Assembly: GCA_963691655.1 (NCBI GenBank)
Contig: OY829326.1
Span: 82,949,235-83,013,234 of the forward strand
DNA: 64,000 bases
Direction: 5' to 3'
From: Toxonevra muliebris
Lineage: Eukaryota > Arthropoda > Insecta > Diptera > Pallopteridae
The position numbers and the translations under genes were made by a program. Below are positions 1 to 12,084 of this stretch, in pieces. The notes under the pieces are model-generated. The model had not been told where the DNA came from, ran no database searches, and worked only from the letters and a program-made list of their open reading frames with translations. Position 1 is the first letter of the stretch; each line of letters starts with the position of its first letter.

Positions 1-57
1 AAAATAAATAAGGCCATTCCCAAATTCTATCTTATCTCTAGATATTGCAAATCCTTC

Positions 58-1335
58 AAAAATGTTTGGTGGACTAGCGAGCTCAAAAAGCGTAGAACAG
101 AGGTCAGAAGTCTGCCTCGTAAAATCAAGAGAACAAAAAAATAGAAGATTGGACCGTTTATAGGTCCAAAATAAATTCTTACACAAAGGATGTTAGGCCA
201 GCCAAGCGGGAATCCTGGGCTAGTTTCTCTTGAGAATACGAGAAAGACAGCCGTATGATTGCGCCGTATCCTCTATTGGACAGATTCTAGTCAGGAGACC
301 CTTTCAATTTTAATTGAGACATACTTTCCTGATTGTACAGAACCCATTTTAATTTCAGTTACCAATCAAGAACACTGTGAATTAGAATCCCAAGCGGTAA
401 AGTCGTTCAAACCGTACAAAAGTGGTGTACCGGACGATATCATGCGTTTAAAAGTAATTCTTCACATTTCCCCCCTAAGCGTCCACTCCTAAAGAAATTG
501 TATGACCATCATACACATATGGAAAGATAACGCGGTTATTATCAGCGATGGCCTTCAGTTCTACACTGACGGGGTCCAGAGTTTTTTGCAGTTTCCATGC
601 AAAAATTAACATTTGGTTCAAGAAAAAATTATATATTTCTTAGAGCTCATACTAAAAAAACTAAACACCTCTAGCAATACAATCCATCAGCATCTATCAA
701 AATATCATATAAAACAACATCAAGTACTTAAATTGTAGATAACAATAAATTTACCACTTCGACATCGCTAAAATCGCTTTCTAACAAAATTTTGACTTTG
801 GAGTGCTATATCATCTGGTAAAATAAATTATGGGGAGAACAGCATACCATATAACAGAATTTTCTATGATATTACAAGAACCAAATAAGCCCATTTTTAC
901 TGACAAAAAAATTTGCTTGAGTTTTTTCAGTGCGTCCTTTAAAGCTCATTAATGATTTAATGCTCTTAAGGAAATAAGCAACACCCATGTGAAACTTAGC
1001 TGGGTTCCCGGACATAGCAATTCAGAACCTCCTCTATTTAGAGAGAAAACCATCTCTAATTCTAGTCGAGTACTCACAGGCTTTTGTGCTATTGGCTTTA
1101 AGAATTGGAATCGCAGCAACCAACTACTGCAGAAGCTGTGAAGGCGAAGGAGAAAATGAGACCTCTTTAAGAGACAGACTCTTTACGGAACTAGAGAATC
1201 TAGTGGAGATCCACCAACACACCTTGTAAGGCTCATCAGGAGTATTTTTCAGTTGAGTGTTGCCAGGATGGAGGAGAGGATGTTTGAAGAGATTTGTTTA
1301 ATCTCTATGTAGTGCAATCGACTTAAGTCATTCAA
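58..1335 (+). mobile_element. Non-LTR retrotransposon remnant (I/Loa-like), internally deleted
   Basis: Conceptual translation across several frames gives, in order, the endonuclease-RT linker (WWTSELKKRR from about 67, then DW..YR and a YTKDVRPAKRESWASF-like stretch), the start of reverse transcriptase (SFKPYKSGVPDDIM near 405-447), then directly an RNase H start (FYTDG near 557) and end (LSWVPGH at about 995-1015), then a Cys-rich tail with NYCRSCEGEGENETS character near 1120-1160. This order is that of ORF2 in RNase H-bearing clades such as I and Loa. Most of the RT body is missing, and frameshifts and stops are frequent, so this is a dead, deleted copy. The left end may continue outside the window. 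The clade is an inference from the RNase H domain. Confidence 0.7.
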
Positions 1336-3150
1336 CAGAAGGATTCAACAATTGTAATTTGAATTTGATATAGAAGTATTTTTAATTTATTTTCAAGTTT
1401 AATTTTGTAATCTGATATACATTGTTTGACAATAACTTACGAATGTGCGTATAATAATGGTAATTTATTACAATGCAATGGAATAAAAATGGTCTATAAA
1501 ATTTTCTAAAGTTTTTTTAGGTAATTTTTAATAGTTTTTAGAGGAATTTTATTGGAACTTTTTTAAATGTTTTTAGGTCAACCAAATCCGAGCCCTGATT
1601 ATGACCTTTTGTGGTCCCAACTGCTATGGGGAATACTTTTCCCGAAAACATCATAATAGGTTTCGTGTCCGTTTACCCAGTAAAATCATATATAAAAGAA
1701 TGATCTTATAAAACACCACAAATATGGTAGTGGGCAGCAGTTGTCCAAGTATATTTTATTTTTGCTTTCATAGTAATCAACTTTCTCTTAGAGAAAAAGT
1801 TTAAATAACACTATTTTCACACTGGTCCCACATATATCAAAATTATGGGCCTTGGGTCTGATACAAGAAATATGATTCCGAACCGGTCGGAATCAGCGAC
1901 CTTGAATTCCCATTAAAAAGTTATTCATTGGCCATTTGAAATTTAATGTTGCACTGTTATTAAAAATTTTCTACTTGTTTTAATTAATTTCACTTTTACA
2001 GCTGACTAATTTCTAGTTATTTAGTAATTTCCAACAATTTAGCTATTCGCGCACTTCTGAAATGAGGCAATACAATTTCTTGTTAGTTTAATAAGTGCCA
2101 CATTTAAGTTAATATTCACACAGGGCCTAATATAAGTACATAAGTAAAGTAATTTCAGTGAACTTCCAATCACTTTCATGCTGAATTGTTTACATGGTCA
2201 ATGTTTCAAAAATATTTTCTGCTATTAAAATCATTATCTTTATGTGCGTCAAGTCAAGAAAAGTCTAGTTAACCTGATTTTATTTTGTAAACTGATTTTA
2301 CTTTTTTTTGCCAGCAAAAAAAAAGAAGAATTTCAACGCACCTTATTTTACAGTTTGTTTACAAAATGTACAATAAATGACCTTAATCTATCCTTTTTAT
2401 TAGCTTCCTATTGCTTTCCCTCTTACATACTGATTTATTGACCTTTTTCAACAACGCCGATACATTGTATGCCACAGTGTGTGTGACGTCAAAATCACAA
2501 TCAACACCTTGATAGACATTCCCACATTTTATTACATTTATTGTACATACGAAAAACTAATACCCTCCAACCGTATTAATAATACTAATACTAATTTCAA
2601 ACTACATTCACGAATATGCTTAACGTTAACGTAATTTATTTAGAATGTCATAAATTGTGAATGAGAAATAATTAAATTCAATAAATATTTACAATTTGGT
2701 AAACAACAATAAGACTAGAAACAAAATCTCTTTTTATACTACATTTTTTATAACATACATACATTACGTACTTAAAAGATAAAAATACTTTTTCATGCGA
2801 AAAATGCACCACTGAGAATGAGTTCGATTTTTTCGAAGACAAAGCAAATACATAAACCAGCAACAATAATGGTTTGTGAATGAAAGTTGAAACAATTATT
2901 GTGAACAGTCAAAGTCTATTATAATTCAATTTTCTATTCATTTAATTATGTATAACAGTTAGTGGTGTTACACGTACAGATGGCGCTGTAATCTAATGCT
3001 ATCTAAATTTAAAATTTTCAAAAAAAAAAAGTTTTTGTGTGCCTTGTTATTTTAGCTTTCACTGTGAAAAAAGGTTTACATTTATTTCGACATAGTCTTC
3101 CTTGCCTACACTTAGGCAGAAAACAAAATTATTATTTTAGCCTACACTAT
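1336..3150. other. No gene recognised
   Basis: AT-rich stretch with only short open frames that lack recognisable domains or splice context. No inverted-repeat element could be delimited here. Confidence 0.5.
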
Positions 3151-3189
3151 GGAGGAATAATAACACTTAGCGACAAAGTTGAAGTTTGT

Positions 3190-3535
3190 GAATGGGAATG
3201 GGATGAAACCAAAAACAAATCAAAGCTGACGTCTTCCATGATAAACCCTCCAAGAGATTTTTCTAGTTTAGTGCGTAGTTTTTTGTTATTCACAGTTAAA
3301 GTTGATGAATTTAGATCACAGTCTAACTACAAAAAATTAGTAAAAATTTAATAATTATTCTGTTTTTGAGGTCGAGGAATTCATTTTTAATGTTTTTTTT
3401 TTGCATAGGACCTACGCTAGAGGGCGCTGTCATACAACTTTTTCTATTTTTTATATATTTTCTTAGAAAAAGTGATATTTTTATTGTTTTTGAGGCTCAG
3501 AAATTTATTTTTGATGTCCGTTTTATTCTAAAATA
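3190..3535 (+). repeat. Left arm of a long inverted repeat
   Basis: This stretch reappears as its reverse complement at about 5761-6107. Shared landmarks are GAATGGGATGAAACCAAAA, CTGACGTCTTCCAT, CACAGTTAAAGTTGATGAAT and TTGAGGCTCAGAAATTTATT. The left arm holds about 20 extra bases (around GACCTACGCTAGAGGGCGC) that the right arm lacks, and the right arm has its own small insertions. The left arm ends exactly where the Tc1-like element begins. Neither arm looks coding despite short open frames. Confidence 0.85.
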
Positions 3536-3537
3536 TA

Positions 3538-5141
3538 CACAGTGTCGGACAAAACTAAAGCACCAACTCTTCCTTGTCAACATTTAGTTTAATAAAATTT
3601 AAAAATATGCAAGTATACACATATTTTCTTTTTTTTGTTTTATGAATTTAGTATATTTATGCACTTGTTGAAACAAAATTACATTCAAAACGGGGTAACG
3701 TTTTTCTTTTTTTTTATTAACATTGAGCAATATGCCTAAACCTGTCGCGACAAAACTAAAGCACATAATCTTTTTCGCTTTCAATTAGAATCAATTGTTA
3801 AAAATAAACAACAACAACCATCTTTAAACTAGAAACCCGTTATTTTGGAAATAAAAAGCAGGTTTTAAAGAAATTGGAAGCGTGTATAAGTTGTTGGTTA
3901 TCATTCACCGTTCGCATTTCAAAATTTCGCATCCCAGAATTGTTGGAAATAAGTATTCTGGACAATTTATAGAAAATATTCTAAGTGGATTTAATAAAGC
4001 TGAATCAGTGACATGTGTTGTAAAAAAATTTTGTATTCGCCATTACGTTAATTCCCGAGTTATAAGCCATTTTCACGCTTCCCATTTTTTATATACTAAA
4101 TATGGAGGTGGCAGACCGCGGGGCACAACCAAACGTGAGGATCAGGCCATCATTCGGTTTATAAAAAAAGATCCTTTTATATCTTGGAAATAAATTTCGT
4201 TTAAACATTTCATACAGGTTTATCCAACGACGAGCTGTGGAGGGTGGCTTAGCAACATACCAAAGCGTAAAAAAGCCATTTATTTCTCGAAAGAATCGAC
4301 AGGCAAGGCTCGAATTTGTAGCCGCGCACTTTAGCTGGGGTACTGCCAAATGAAAGACCGTGCTCTTTACTGATGAATCTATATTTAACACGAAAGGTTG
4401 CGAAGGATTAAAGCTAGTGTGCAGACCAAAAGGGCTACAATGAAATCCGCGTTATTTTAAAAGCACCGTATAATACGGGGGGAGGCAACGTAGTGCTCTG
4501 GTGATTTTTTTCAGCCATGGAATCGGTTCAATTCATAAAATAGGACGTATAACGAACCGTCTGATGCGCAAAGATATTCCCCAGAATGTTGTGTTACCTT
4601 ATACTGAGGAAGATCTGCTGTTAATGCAAGTCTACCAGCACGATGACGATCCCAGCACGATGCGTAAAAGAGTGGTTTTTTGCCAATAAGATCAGCATTT
4701 TATAGTGGCCCACCCATTCATTCAATCTCAATCCCAAAAAATGTTTAGGAAATTATAGATCGTAAAATTCAGCGCATAAGGGATAAAAACAAGAATTCCA
4801 TTTTCTACTAATCGGAGATTGCATGGAATAACATTTCTGTGGGCGTTTTGAGCTCTAAAAAATAATGGATACGCTACAAAATAGTGGAGAAATCGAACTT
4901 TTCTATCAATATATTCCTTATGTGCTTTAGTTTTGTCGCGCAAGTTTTATGCATTTTGTTACTTTTGAGTTAATATTTTTATTTTATGTGATAAATAATA
5001 TTATATTTCTTATATTTTATTATAACGAGTGTATATTCTTTCTACATTCATAAAAAAAATTTGAGTTCAAGCATCTTTTGCAATATTACTGAACAAAATG
5101 CAAACAAGGAAGAATCCGTGCTTTAGTTTTGTCCGACACTG
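3538..5141 (+). mobile_element. Tc1-like transposon, copy 1
   Basis: The element is bounded by TA dinucleotides (3536-3537 and 5142-5143) and inverted ends containing CAGTGTCGGACAAAACTAAA at left and its complement at right. A second pair of the core motif GCGACAAAACTAAAGCAC lies about 200 bases inside each end (about 3748-3765 and 4920-4940). This is the IR/DR arrangement known for some Tc1 families. It carries a decayed transposase. A near-identical copy sits at 33599-35178. Compared with that copy it has extra bases near 3600-3660 and lacks about 35 bases of the transposase C-terminal region near 4850. Confidence 0.92.
3885..4930 (+). pseudogene. Tc1-family transposase, decayed
   Basis: The helix-turn-helix part is open to 4193 (SGFNKAESVTCVVKKF, then GGGRPRGTTKRED, the linker and AT-hook-like GRPR box). 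After the stop at 4191-4193 other frames show the catalytic-domain landmarks: RRAVEGGLATYQSVKKPFIS, VLFTDES (first catalytic Asp), PKG..NPRYFKST, YGGGNVVLW, and WPTHSFNLNPKKC where family members normally have SPDLNPIE. The second Asp and the Glu are therefore lost, and several stops interrupt the frame. It cannot encode an active transposase. The open frame at 3882 starts with GTG, so no real start codon is asserted. Confidence 0.85.
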
Positions 5142-5184
5142 TATCTATTGTTGTTACTAAGCATATTTTGTTCAATACATTACT

Positions 5185-5405
5185 CCTGCAAGAATAACAT
5201 TTTTATGAGAAAATAGCATTTTTATAAGAAAAAATGACTGTTTTATAAGAAAAATATTATTTTTAATTAAAAGAATCATATTTTCTTTCTACAAATATAA
5301 AAAATAATAGGAAAAATTACATTTTTATTAAAAAATTAAAATTACTTATAGGAAAATCTTATTTTTTTTTAATTAAAATATCATATTTTTATTTTTAAAG
5401 GCGTT
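5185..5405. repeat. Degenerate AT-rich tandem repeat
   Basis: Loose repeats of a roughly 20-base unit resembling CATTTTTATAAGAAAAAAT are reiterated with drift between the Tc1-like element and the right inverted arm. Confidence 0.55.
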
Positions 5406-5760
5406 ATTGATTTTTTTTTCAAATTTTAAAAATTCAAAAAAAGAATTTATGAAAAAATTTATCAAAAATGAAATGATTTTGAACACTACTTTTTCTGTTT
5501 TTTTCTATCCGGTATATTTTCATTATCACAACCGTTAATGCTCCTGTCATCAGTACCACTGCCAATTTGGTCCGTTTAAGCCATTGAAACGAATTACTTT
5601 TTTTTCTTTGTAACAAACGTAAATGTATCATCGTTCATAGATTTTTTTTTGAAATTTTTATAATTTAAAAAAATAGGAAGTAGAATGAAAATTAAATTAA
5701 TTAAATAATGCAATTCTTGCTGTAGTAATGTACTAAAAATAACAAAATATGCTTTGTAAC

Positions 5761-6107
5761 ATTTTGAAATAAAACGGACATCGAAAATAAATTTCTGAGC
5801 CTCAAAAACAATAAAAATATCGTTTTTCCTATGAAAATATATAAAAAATAGAAAAAGTTGTATGACTATGCAAAAAAAAAAAACATTAAAAATTAATTCC
5901 TCGACCCCAAAAGCAGAATATTTAAAAGAAATAATCATATTTTATCAAATTTTTACTAATTTTTTCTAATTAGACAGCACTCTAAATTCATCAACTTTAA
6001 CTGTGAATAAAAAAAAATTACGCACTAAGCTAGAAAAATCCCTTGTAAGGTTTGTTATGGAAGACGTCAGCTTTAATTTGGTTTTGGTTTCATCCCATTC
6101 CCATTTT
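5761..6107 (-). repeat. Right arm of the long inverted repeat
   Basis: Reverse complement of the arm at 3190-3535, with small indels. It lies about 620 bases beyond the right end of the Tc1-like element, whereas the left arm abuts that element, so the layout is asymmetric. Confidence 0.85.
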
Positions 6108-6159
6108 GGTTGTTGCACTGTGTAATTAATTGTCAAGTAATTTTGACCCATGTACAGTG

Positions 6160-7032
6160 TGACAGTAGTAGTGAAAAAAATATAGTAATTTGGAAATATT
6201 AAAATTTACTATGCTCAGAACTTTTTTGGCAAGAATATTTTAAATTCTACTACTTTCAAAAAATAACATCTCCAAACAAAAGAGTAATTTCTTTCAAAAT
6301 TAAAGTTTGAAATACATAATACAAGTTTAAAATACATAAATACATTTACCATCATAAAAGAGGAACATGAGTAGTAGGAATTTTGAAAAAATCATTGATC
6401 GAGAGAAATAAACTTTCAATATTTGTTTTAGAACATTTGATTAATCGAAGATGTCACCGCATTATTATATTTTTTCTTTTATTCTATTATTATTTTGATT
6501 GCCTGATGAAAACCGATGCAGTTGATCTTTAAATTAGTTTTGGCTGAGAGAAATTTTCCAAAGAATATTAAAAATAGCATGTTGCTGGTAGGAATGGTAG
6601 TAATGGATGCAGTAATAAACCTAAATCTATCTTGGAATAGAGTTGATGCTGACACAATACGAAGGTGTTGAAAAATGCTAAAAACTATTTTGAAGAAATT
6701 TCTGATCTGGAAGAAGATATCCTCTCAGTATTTTATGGGAAAATACCAATACTGAAGGTATCAATACTGCCATACTTTAGTTGCTTCTATGACATTGTCT
6801 TAACACAAATATCGTCGTGACTGTCATGTTTTGTCTGTTAAACGAAAGAAAACAAAAATTATGAATTACAAAAATAAATTCATAAAATTACATAAAATGG
6901 ATAAAAAGTCGATCTTGATAGTGCTTTCGATGATAATTGTATAAATGCAATTTACAAGAAAAAGAAATTAGAATTACAAAGAAGTTGCTTTTTAATAGGA
7001 GTTCACAATTTCAAAAAAATTGGCTGTGCAAA
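6160..7032. other. No gene recognised
   Basis: AT-rich sequence without a credible reading frame, repeat boundary or RNA gene. Confidence 0.5.
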
Positions 7033-7036
7033 TTAA

Positions 7037-7688
7037 GGTGGCACCCCCAGTTGTGGCACGAAAAAATGGGAATTTTTTCAAGTAAACCACTAAAGCTTTT
7101 CATAAAATAAATAAATAAATAGAAATGACATATATTGATCTTAACTTTAACCAATTTTTATAAAAAATATTTAAAACTTTATAAGTAATGAACGATTCCG
7201 CGGACGTCTTACTGGAAAACATGTTTTGGGGTGAGCAACATTTTGCAAATCTGGATCATCCGAAATGCAAAAATGAACGGGGTTTACTTTCATCGTAAAA
7301 CTATCTAGTGATTGATCGAAGGGTTTGAAAAAATATACATATTTAAAAAAATGGCGACCTGTCAAAGTTAAAAGTTAGATTTTCACTAAAAAAAAATAAT
7401 GGTTTTTCAGCTGCATAAAAATAGTTTTGAATTACTACATTATTCTGTAATAAAAGAGTATATTAAATTTGAAAATAATCGGTTCAGTTGTTGTTGAGAA
7501 AAACGCGTTTAAGGTTTCAACTTACTTTAATGTCTAGAAAAATTGTTGTTTTTTTGGCAATCACAAAGATTTATCAATTTTCCCCGTATCAAGTTAAAAA
7601 TTTTTAGACACATTTTTGAAAACATATACTTTAAGAAAATGCAAAAAGAAAAATTGGGTTTTTGAAAATTAGAACTGGGGGTGCCCCC
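7037..7688. mobile_element. TTAA-flanked inverted-repeat element (piggyBac-like MITE)
   Basis: The left end is TTAA (7033-7036) followed by GGTGGCACCCCCAGTTGTGG. The right end is AACTGGGGGTGCCCCC followed by TTAA (7689-7692). The inverted ends match over about 16 bases with one mismatch. A duplicated TTAA target is the hallmark of the piggyBac superfamily. The 652-base body has no transposase-like frame, so it is non-autonomous. Assignment to piggyBac rests on the target site only. Confidence 0.85.
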
Positions 7689-7692
7689 TTAA

Positions 7693-8849
7693 TAATTTAT
7701 GGAAACAGTTGAAGAGTTCCATAACAAAACGCAATAATTCCACTTTTTAAGCTCTTAGTTTGTATGACGTTATCAAATTCATGTTGAAATGTTGAAAACT
7801 ATGTGACCATTCTTTGACAATTTCATACATTCCTTGATGCGTTTTAGGTTATAGGTTCCTAATAGTGCTTTTGAATGCTCTAGTTCTGGTCTGTGTTCCC
7901 AGTATAATTTCCTCTGATTTTCTTCGTTCCTTTACCTATTCCGCAGAATGGCTCCGAACCTACGAGGGAAAAACTGAAGTAATTTGTAGCACTTCACAAA
8001 TAACAACGATGGGAGAAGCAGCAGTAGACAGTATAAATGTCGGGTAAAGAAGAAATGGTCCAATACAGGGGACAAATAAAAAAAAATTTTGTCTTCTCTT
8101 ATCTAAAAAAGTTTATATCATTTCGCAGAAACGCTGATAATCAAAGTGAAACGTGTTAAAGTACAATATATATTTGGACAATAGTACATAAAAAAAAACA
8201 TAAAAAGAAGTACGCTTTCGAAATGTGAGATGAGATACTTTACTAGACAGGTAATATGTTGAAGACTTGGAAAATGCAATTAATAAAACTTCACCCAAAA
8301 GCGCACATCTATGAGCTTAACCAAAATTGATGAAATTTCATGCAGACTTATAATTTGGTCTAATCAAGAAAAAAAAATAGAAAAATAACCCCTTCTCCTA
8401 TTTTCTAATTACACCATTTTTTCTAATTTTTTGATATCGATTCATTGAATTTTTTTTATTAGGTAGTGTCTATTTAGTTATTGCCAATATAATCAAAGGG
8501 ATTTTTCAGAAAAATGTAAAAATGTGCATTACTTAGGCCCTGCGTTATATATTCGTAACACAAATATTTGAATACATTCAAAGTTCGATAACGTAAACAT
8601 CCACTAACGTCAACAAATTTTTTCTTCTATTGACTATGTTAAAACCTGAACAAAGACTGAAAATTCTAAAATGTGAACAAGATTCATGATTTCAATTATT
8701 TCGGGAATATCCTAGATATACTTACTACTACTTCTATATGAGTTTGTATAAAAAAAAGATTTTTCCAACAATCCCAAACTTGAACAATCTTTTAAAGAAC
8801 ACCCGCGTTTTTTATTAGTTCACGGTTTCGAGCGTTGACTGTCTATATT
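7693..8849. other. No gene recognised
   Basis: Contains a 60-codon open frame near 7865-8047 without a recognisable domain. Nothing else is supported. Confidence 0.45.
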
Positions 8850-8935
8850 ATGGGTATTCATATGTTGATGCGAAAGTGCATCAACACGTGCTCTTTTGCA
8901 CTAACGTGTGAGTGTTATAATGCATCTTACGAAAT
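8849..8935. repeat. Fragment related to the small element at 63184-63417
   Basis: TATGGGTATTCA, GTTGATGC.AAAGTGC, GCACTAA..TGTGAG.GTT and a final GATGC/GCATC block occur in the same order as at 63180-63265. I could not find a matching right end, so this looks like a truncated relative. Confidence 0.55.
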
Positions 8936-10029
8936 TAACTTTTTTTGTATTAAACATAGGTGATAACTATTTGCCGAAACGGCAATCTGCTGTTTATCAA
9001 TTCGCAATCGTACTCTGTCGCAATTACGCATTGAGTCGAAGCGGTGCGTAATTTGAAGAATACTGAATAGATTTTTTGGCAAACTTTCAATATAAACAAA
9101 TAGTAAGCGAAAATGAGTTTGGAAACACATTTATAAAAAATATAGGATCATAAAATGCCAGAATTAAAAAGATTTATTCGCTTTTATTTTATTTTTTTAA
9201 CATTATTAGCTGAAAAATCGGCATAAAAAAAAGAAATTTGCCACTACTTCTAGCAAAAATCTATTAAAATGTACGACATGAAGTAATTTATAAAATGCCA
9301 ATACTAACTTAAATTTTGCTTATTTGCTGGAAAAGCATTTTTTGTACGAAATCTGTAGAAAAAGATTAAATAGATAAAAGAGAATTGTAGAAAAGTAGTA
9401 TAAACTGCCAAATTTGGAAGAAATTTGCAAAAAATTTTTCGATGCGAATCCGCAACATCTGCGATTTTGACGCATCGTTTTTTTCGAACATTCACAGTTA
9501 ACCTCTTTTGTCGTCCAGAAAACGCAAACTGCTGCGTTTTCATGCCAACAATTAACAAAATAAAAAAGAAGAAGTGAACAAAAAGGAAACAAACAAATTA
9601 TTCTAATATTGATATTTAATTTAATAGTTAATTGAACTGGTAAAAATCTCTAAAAAAATCTCTATATGTGGCAGAAAGAAATGAAAATCCTCTGCTGCGA
9701 TTTCAATGTAAAGAAATCGTAACAGTGTGTGCCTCTTTGCGTTTTCAAAATTTTCAGCAGAGACGTATCGAAAATGGTGCGAATTAGCACCGATAATAGC
9801 TTTAAACCGCAAAAATACGACAAATTGTTAAAAACTATTTATTAAAAAAGAAAATCGAATGTTTAGGAATCATTTAAGATAATTCATGATTGACTCAATT
9901 TATTAATTATTTGATTAGCTTATGCTAGGGAATTCCCAACTAAAACGCTAGTAAAACTTCCTATCCATCCTAGTTTTCCTCACGAAGAACTATTTAAATA
10001 CTAAATAAATTTACAAGCCTAGTTTATCT
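8936..10029. other. No gene recognised
   Basis: Several short minus-strand open frames (for example 9304-9592) show no domain I recognise. No element ends were found. Confidence 0.45.
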
Positions 10030-10220
10030 TTGACGCAGACTAACCACAGCCTCTTCCGAACTATGGAACAACTAAAATTTAATCCAGGCGGGTATGATTT
10101 AATTAAAAAAATAGTAAACCAGCATAAAAAACTGTTGTGTGTAAATCAAATTAGGGGAGGCGCGGATTTGCCACGAATTCGAAAAGGGGGGCGTAGGATG
10201 AGCACAGTTGAGAACCGCTG
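10030..10220. mobile_element. Possible hAT element 3' end
   Basis: The segment ends with GTTGAGAACCGCTG (10207-10220), the complement of CAGCGGTTCTCAAC, a terminal motif widely seen in hAT transposons. The bases just before it (GGGGGGCG stretch) also resemble such ends. The opposite end was not found within the window, so this is a truncated copy. The upstream open frame could be the remains of a transposase C-terminus but is too short to identify. Confidence 0.5.
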
Positions 10221-10265
10221 ATCTAAATTATCAAAATCATGACTAGAGAATTCCATTCCGTCCAC

Positions 10266-10322
10266 TTCTTCTTCTTCTTCATTTTCTCATTCTTCATTTT
10301 CTCATTCTTCATTTTCATATTC
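10266..10322. repeat. CTT-rich simple repeat
   Basis: CTTCTTCTTCTTCTTC is followed by two to three copies of a 14-base unit TTCATTTTCTCATTC. Confidence 0.8.
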
Positions 10323-10794
10323 TTTTTATGATCGTATTAAAAAATATGTTTTCTCCACCAACATGTTTCGGCTAGTATTTCATCTGGAGCTCGTTTTCCT
10401 CTGTATCTGGACTCAAATGGCATCACAGTTTAATGATAGCGCTCTCGCTGCTCATCTGATTCTGTCGATAACTGTCGACTGAAGTAGTCCAAATGCTGAT
10501 GAAGGAAAAAAATTTTTAGCGACATATGGACTTCAATTTTGGAAAAAGCATTCAACATTCTGTTCACAGATCCTTCATAATTGGGAGAACAATGTTTTCC
10601 TAAAAGCCCAACGATGTTTGCCTAAAAGCCCAACGATGATTTCATTGTCTACCAAAGCCCTGTAAAAGTATTCAGACTTTACTAATTTTCGAATATCAGG
10701 ATCATTTAGAACGTCTAAAATATGTAACGAAAAGTTACAGTCCGAGACAAAGTCGAGAACTGTAATTGTTTCGTCGAAATTGGCATTGTAAATG

Positions 10795-11090
10795 ACGCGT
10801 ACATGGAAAATCTATTTAAATCATATTTAGTATTTCGTGGGATCCCCGCGAGATTTTATAATGGATTTTATATGACGCGACATGATTTCAACAAGGCTTT
10901 CCAGTGAGATGCAAGTTAGTTCCTGCCATGCTGATAAAGCTTTCTCCTATAATTCCTCAATAGTCTTTGTTGAATCCTTTTAGGCATACATTTTTCTTTT
11001 CACCATGGCCCACAAATTTTTTGTAAGATTTATATCAGGCGATCTGGTGCTGACACGAATATTAAGATGATTTTGCAGTATTTTTCCCAT
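10795..11090 (-). mobile_element. Tc1-like transposase C-terminal remnant
   Basis: The minus strand reads SPDINLTKNLWAMVKRKMYA, then KDSTKTIEEL, WQELTCISLESLVE and IKSRGDPTKY, ending near 10800. This is the typical Tc1 C-terminus (SPDLNPIENLW, then the SM.RR..VI..KG..TKY tail) with frameshifts. The same NLWAMV.RKMYA block recurs on the plus strand at 11265-11310, so two relatives lie head-on. Confidence 0.65.
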
Positions 11091-11209
11091 TTTACAATTT
11101 TGGAAGACTCCCAGCACCCAAGTTTGGACATATTCGGTAACCGGGCAAGGAGGATGTTTTTATGCATGGTAAACCCAAAACGTGCTGCCGCTGCCACCAA
11201 AGTATGGCT

Positions 11210-11474
11210 AATTGATAACAGGAATAACTGTTGGACACGCCGCCATAATGGCCAAACATAAATCTGATAGAAAATTTGTGGGCCATGGTGGAAAGAAAAA
11301 TGTATGCCTAAAAGGATTCAATAAAATGAAGATTTTGTTGGTTTTTTATGCTGGTAGTTTTGAGTATCAAAACGTTGTACTTTGTTTTTACATATTTTTG
11401 TTTAAAACTAATAAAATGTATGAATATTATGTTTTATGAATTTTTGTGAACACTTTTGTCCGCTACTGTACATA
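11210..11474 (+). mobile_element. Tc1-like 3' end, opposite orientation
   Basis: WPNINLIENLWAMVERKMYA is read at about 11245-11308, then a tail to GAACACTTTTGTCCGCTACTG followed by TA (11473-11474). The terminal motif, complement CAGTAGCGGACAAAAGTGTT, is Tc1-like. The copy is truncated on its left, where it meets the minus-strand remnant. Confidence 0.6.
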
Positions 11475-12084
11475 GATCGGATACATCCGACAAAAATGGA
11501 TTTATAAGTAAAAATTGGGGTATATGAAAAACCCCAAGATGGCCTGAGACTCGAAAAATTCGAAAAATAATAAAAACATATCGAGCTAACTTTTACAAAC
11601 CCAACGAGGGTTTTGCTATTGGATAGGAATATTAAAAAAAAAAAAAATAGTCCGGTGCGGTTAAATTTTAGGTGTCGCACAGTGTTATAATCGAATTATA
11701 ATCATAGTCAAGTAAATTTTTTCCACCAATGGCTTAGCACAGCCAAAACCCCAAACGTCACATTTTCGCAACGCATCGTAAGTACTTAATGGGGGTTGGT
11801 TAAATAAAAACGTATTTAAAATTTTTTTTTACATCCACACTTAAAAGCTAAAATTGAATATTAAAACAATTTTTTTGTCTTCGTAGATAGCAACATTGTT
11901 AAACAGAAAAAATCAAACTTATTTATTATAAAATCACTTATTTACTTCAATGGAAAACAAAAAAAAGTTAAATTTATTCATTACTATAATTTTAACATAT
12001 TGCATTATTAAATGCAGTCAACGCAAATTTCTTTGCTGTGCTTTTATCATGTAACGGGATAACTGGTCACCCCTGTTGCCTTTT
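11475..12084. other. No gene recognised
   Basis: AT-rich sequence without a supported feature. Confidence 0.45.

Noticed and set aside
4089..4391. Minus-strand frames across both Tc1 copies (also 34090-34392)
   Set aside because: They are shadows of the plus-strand transposase and occur in both copies for that reason.
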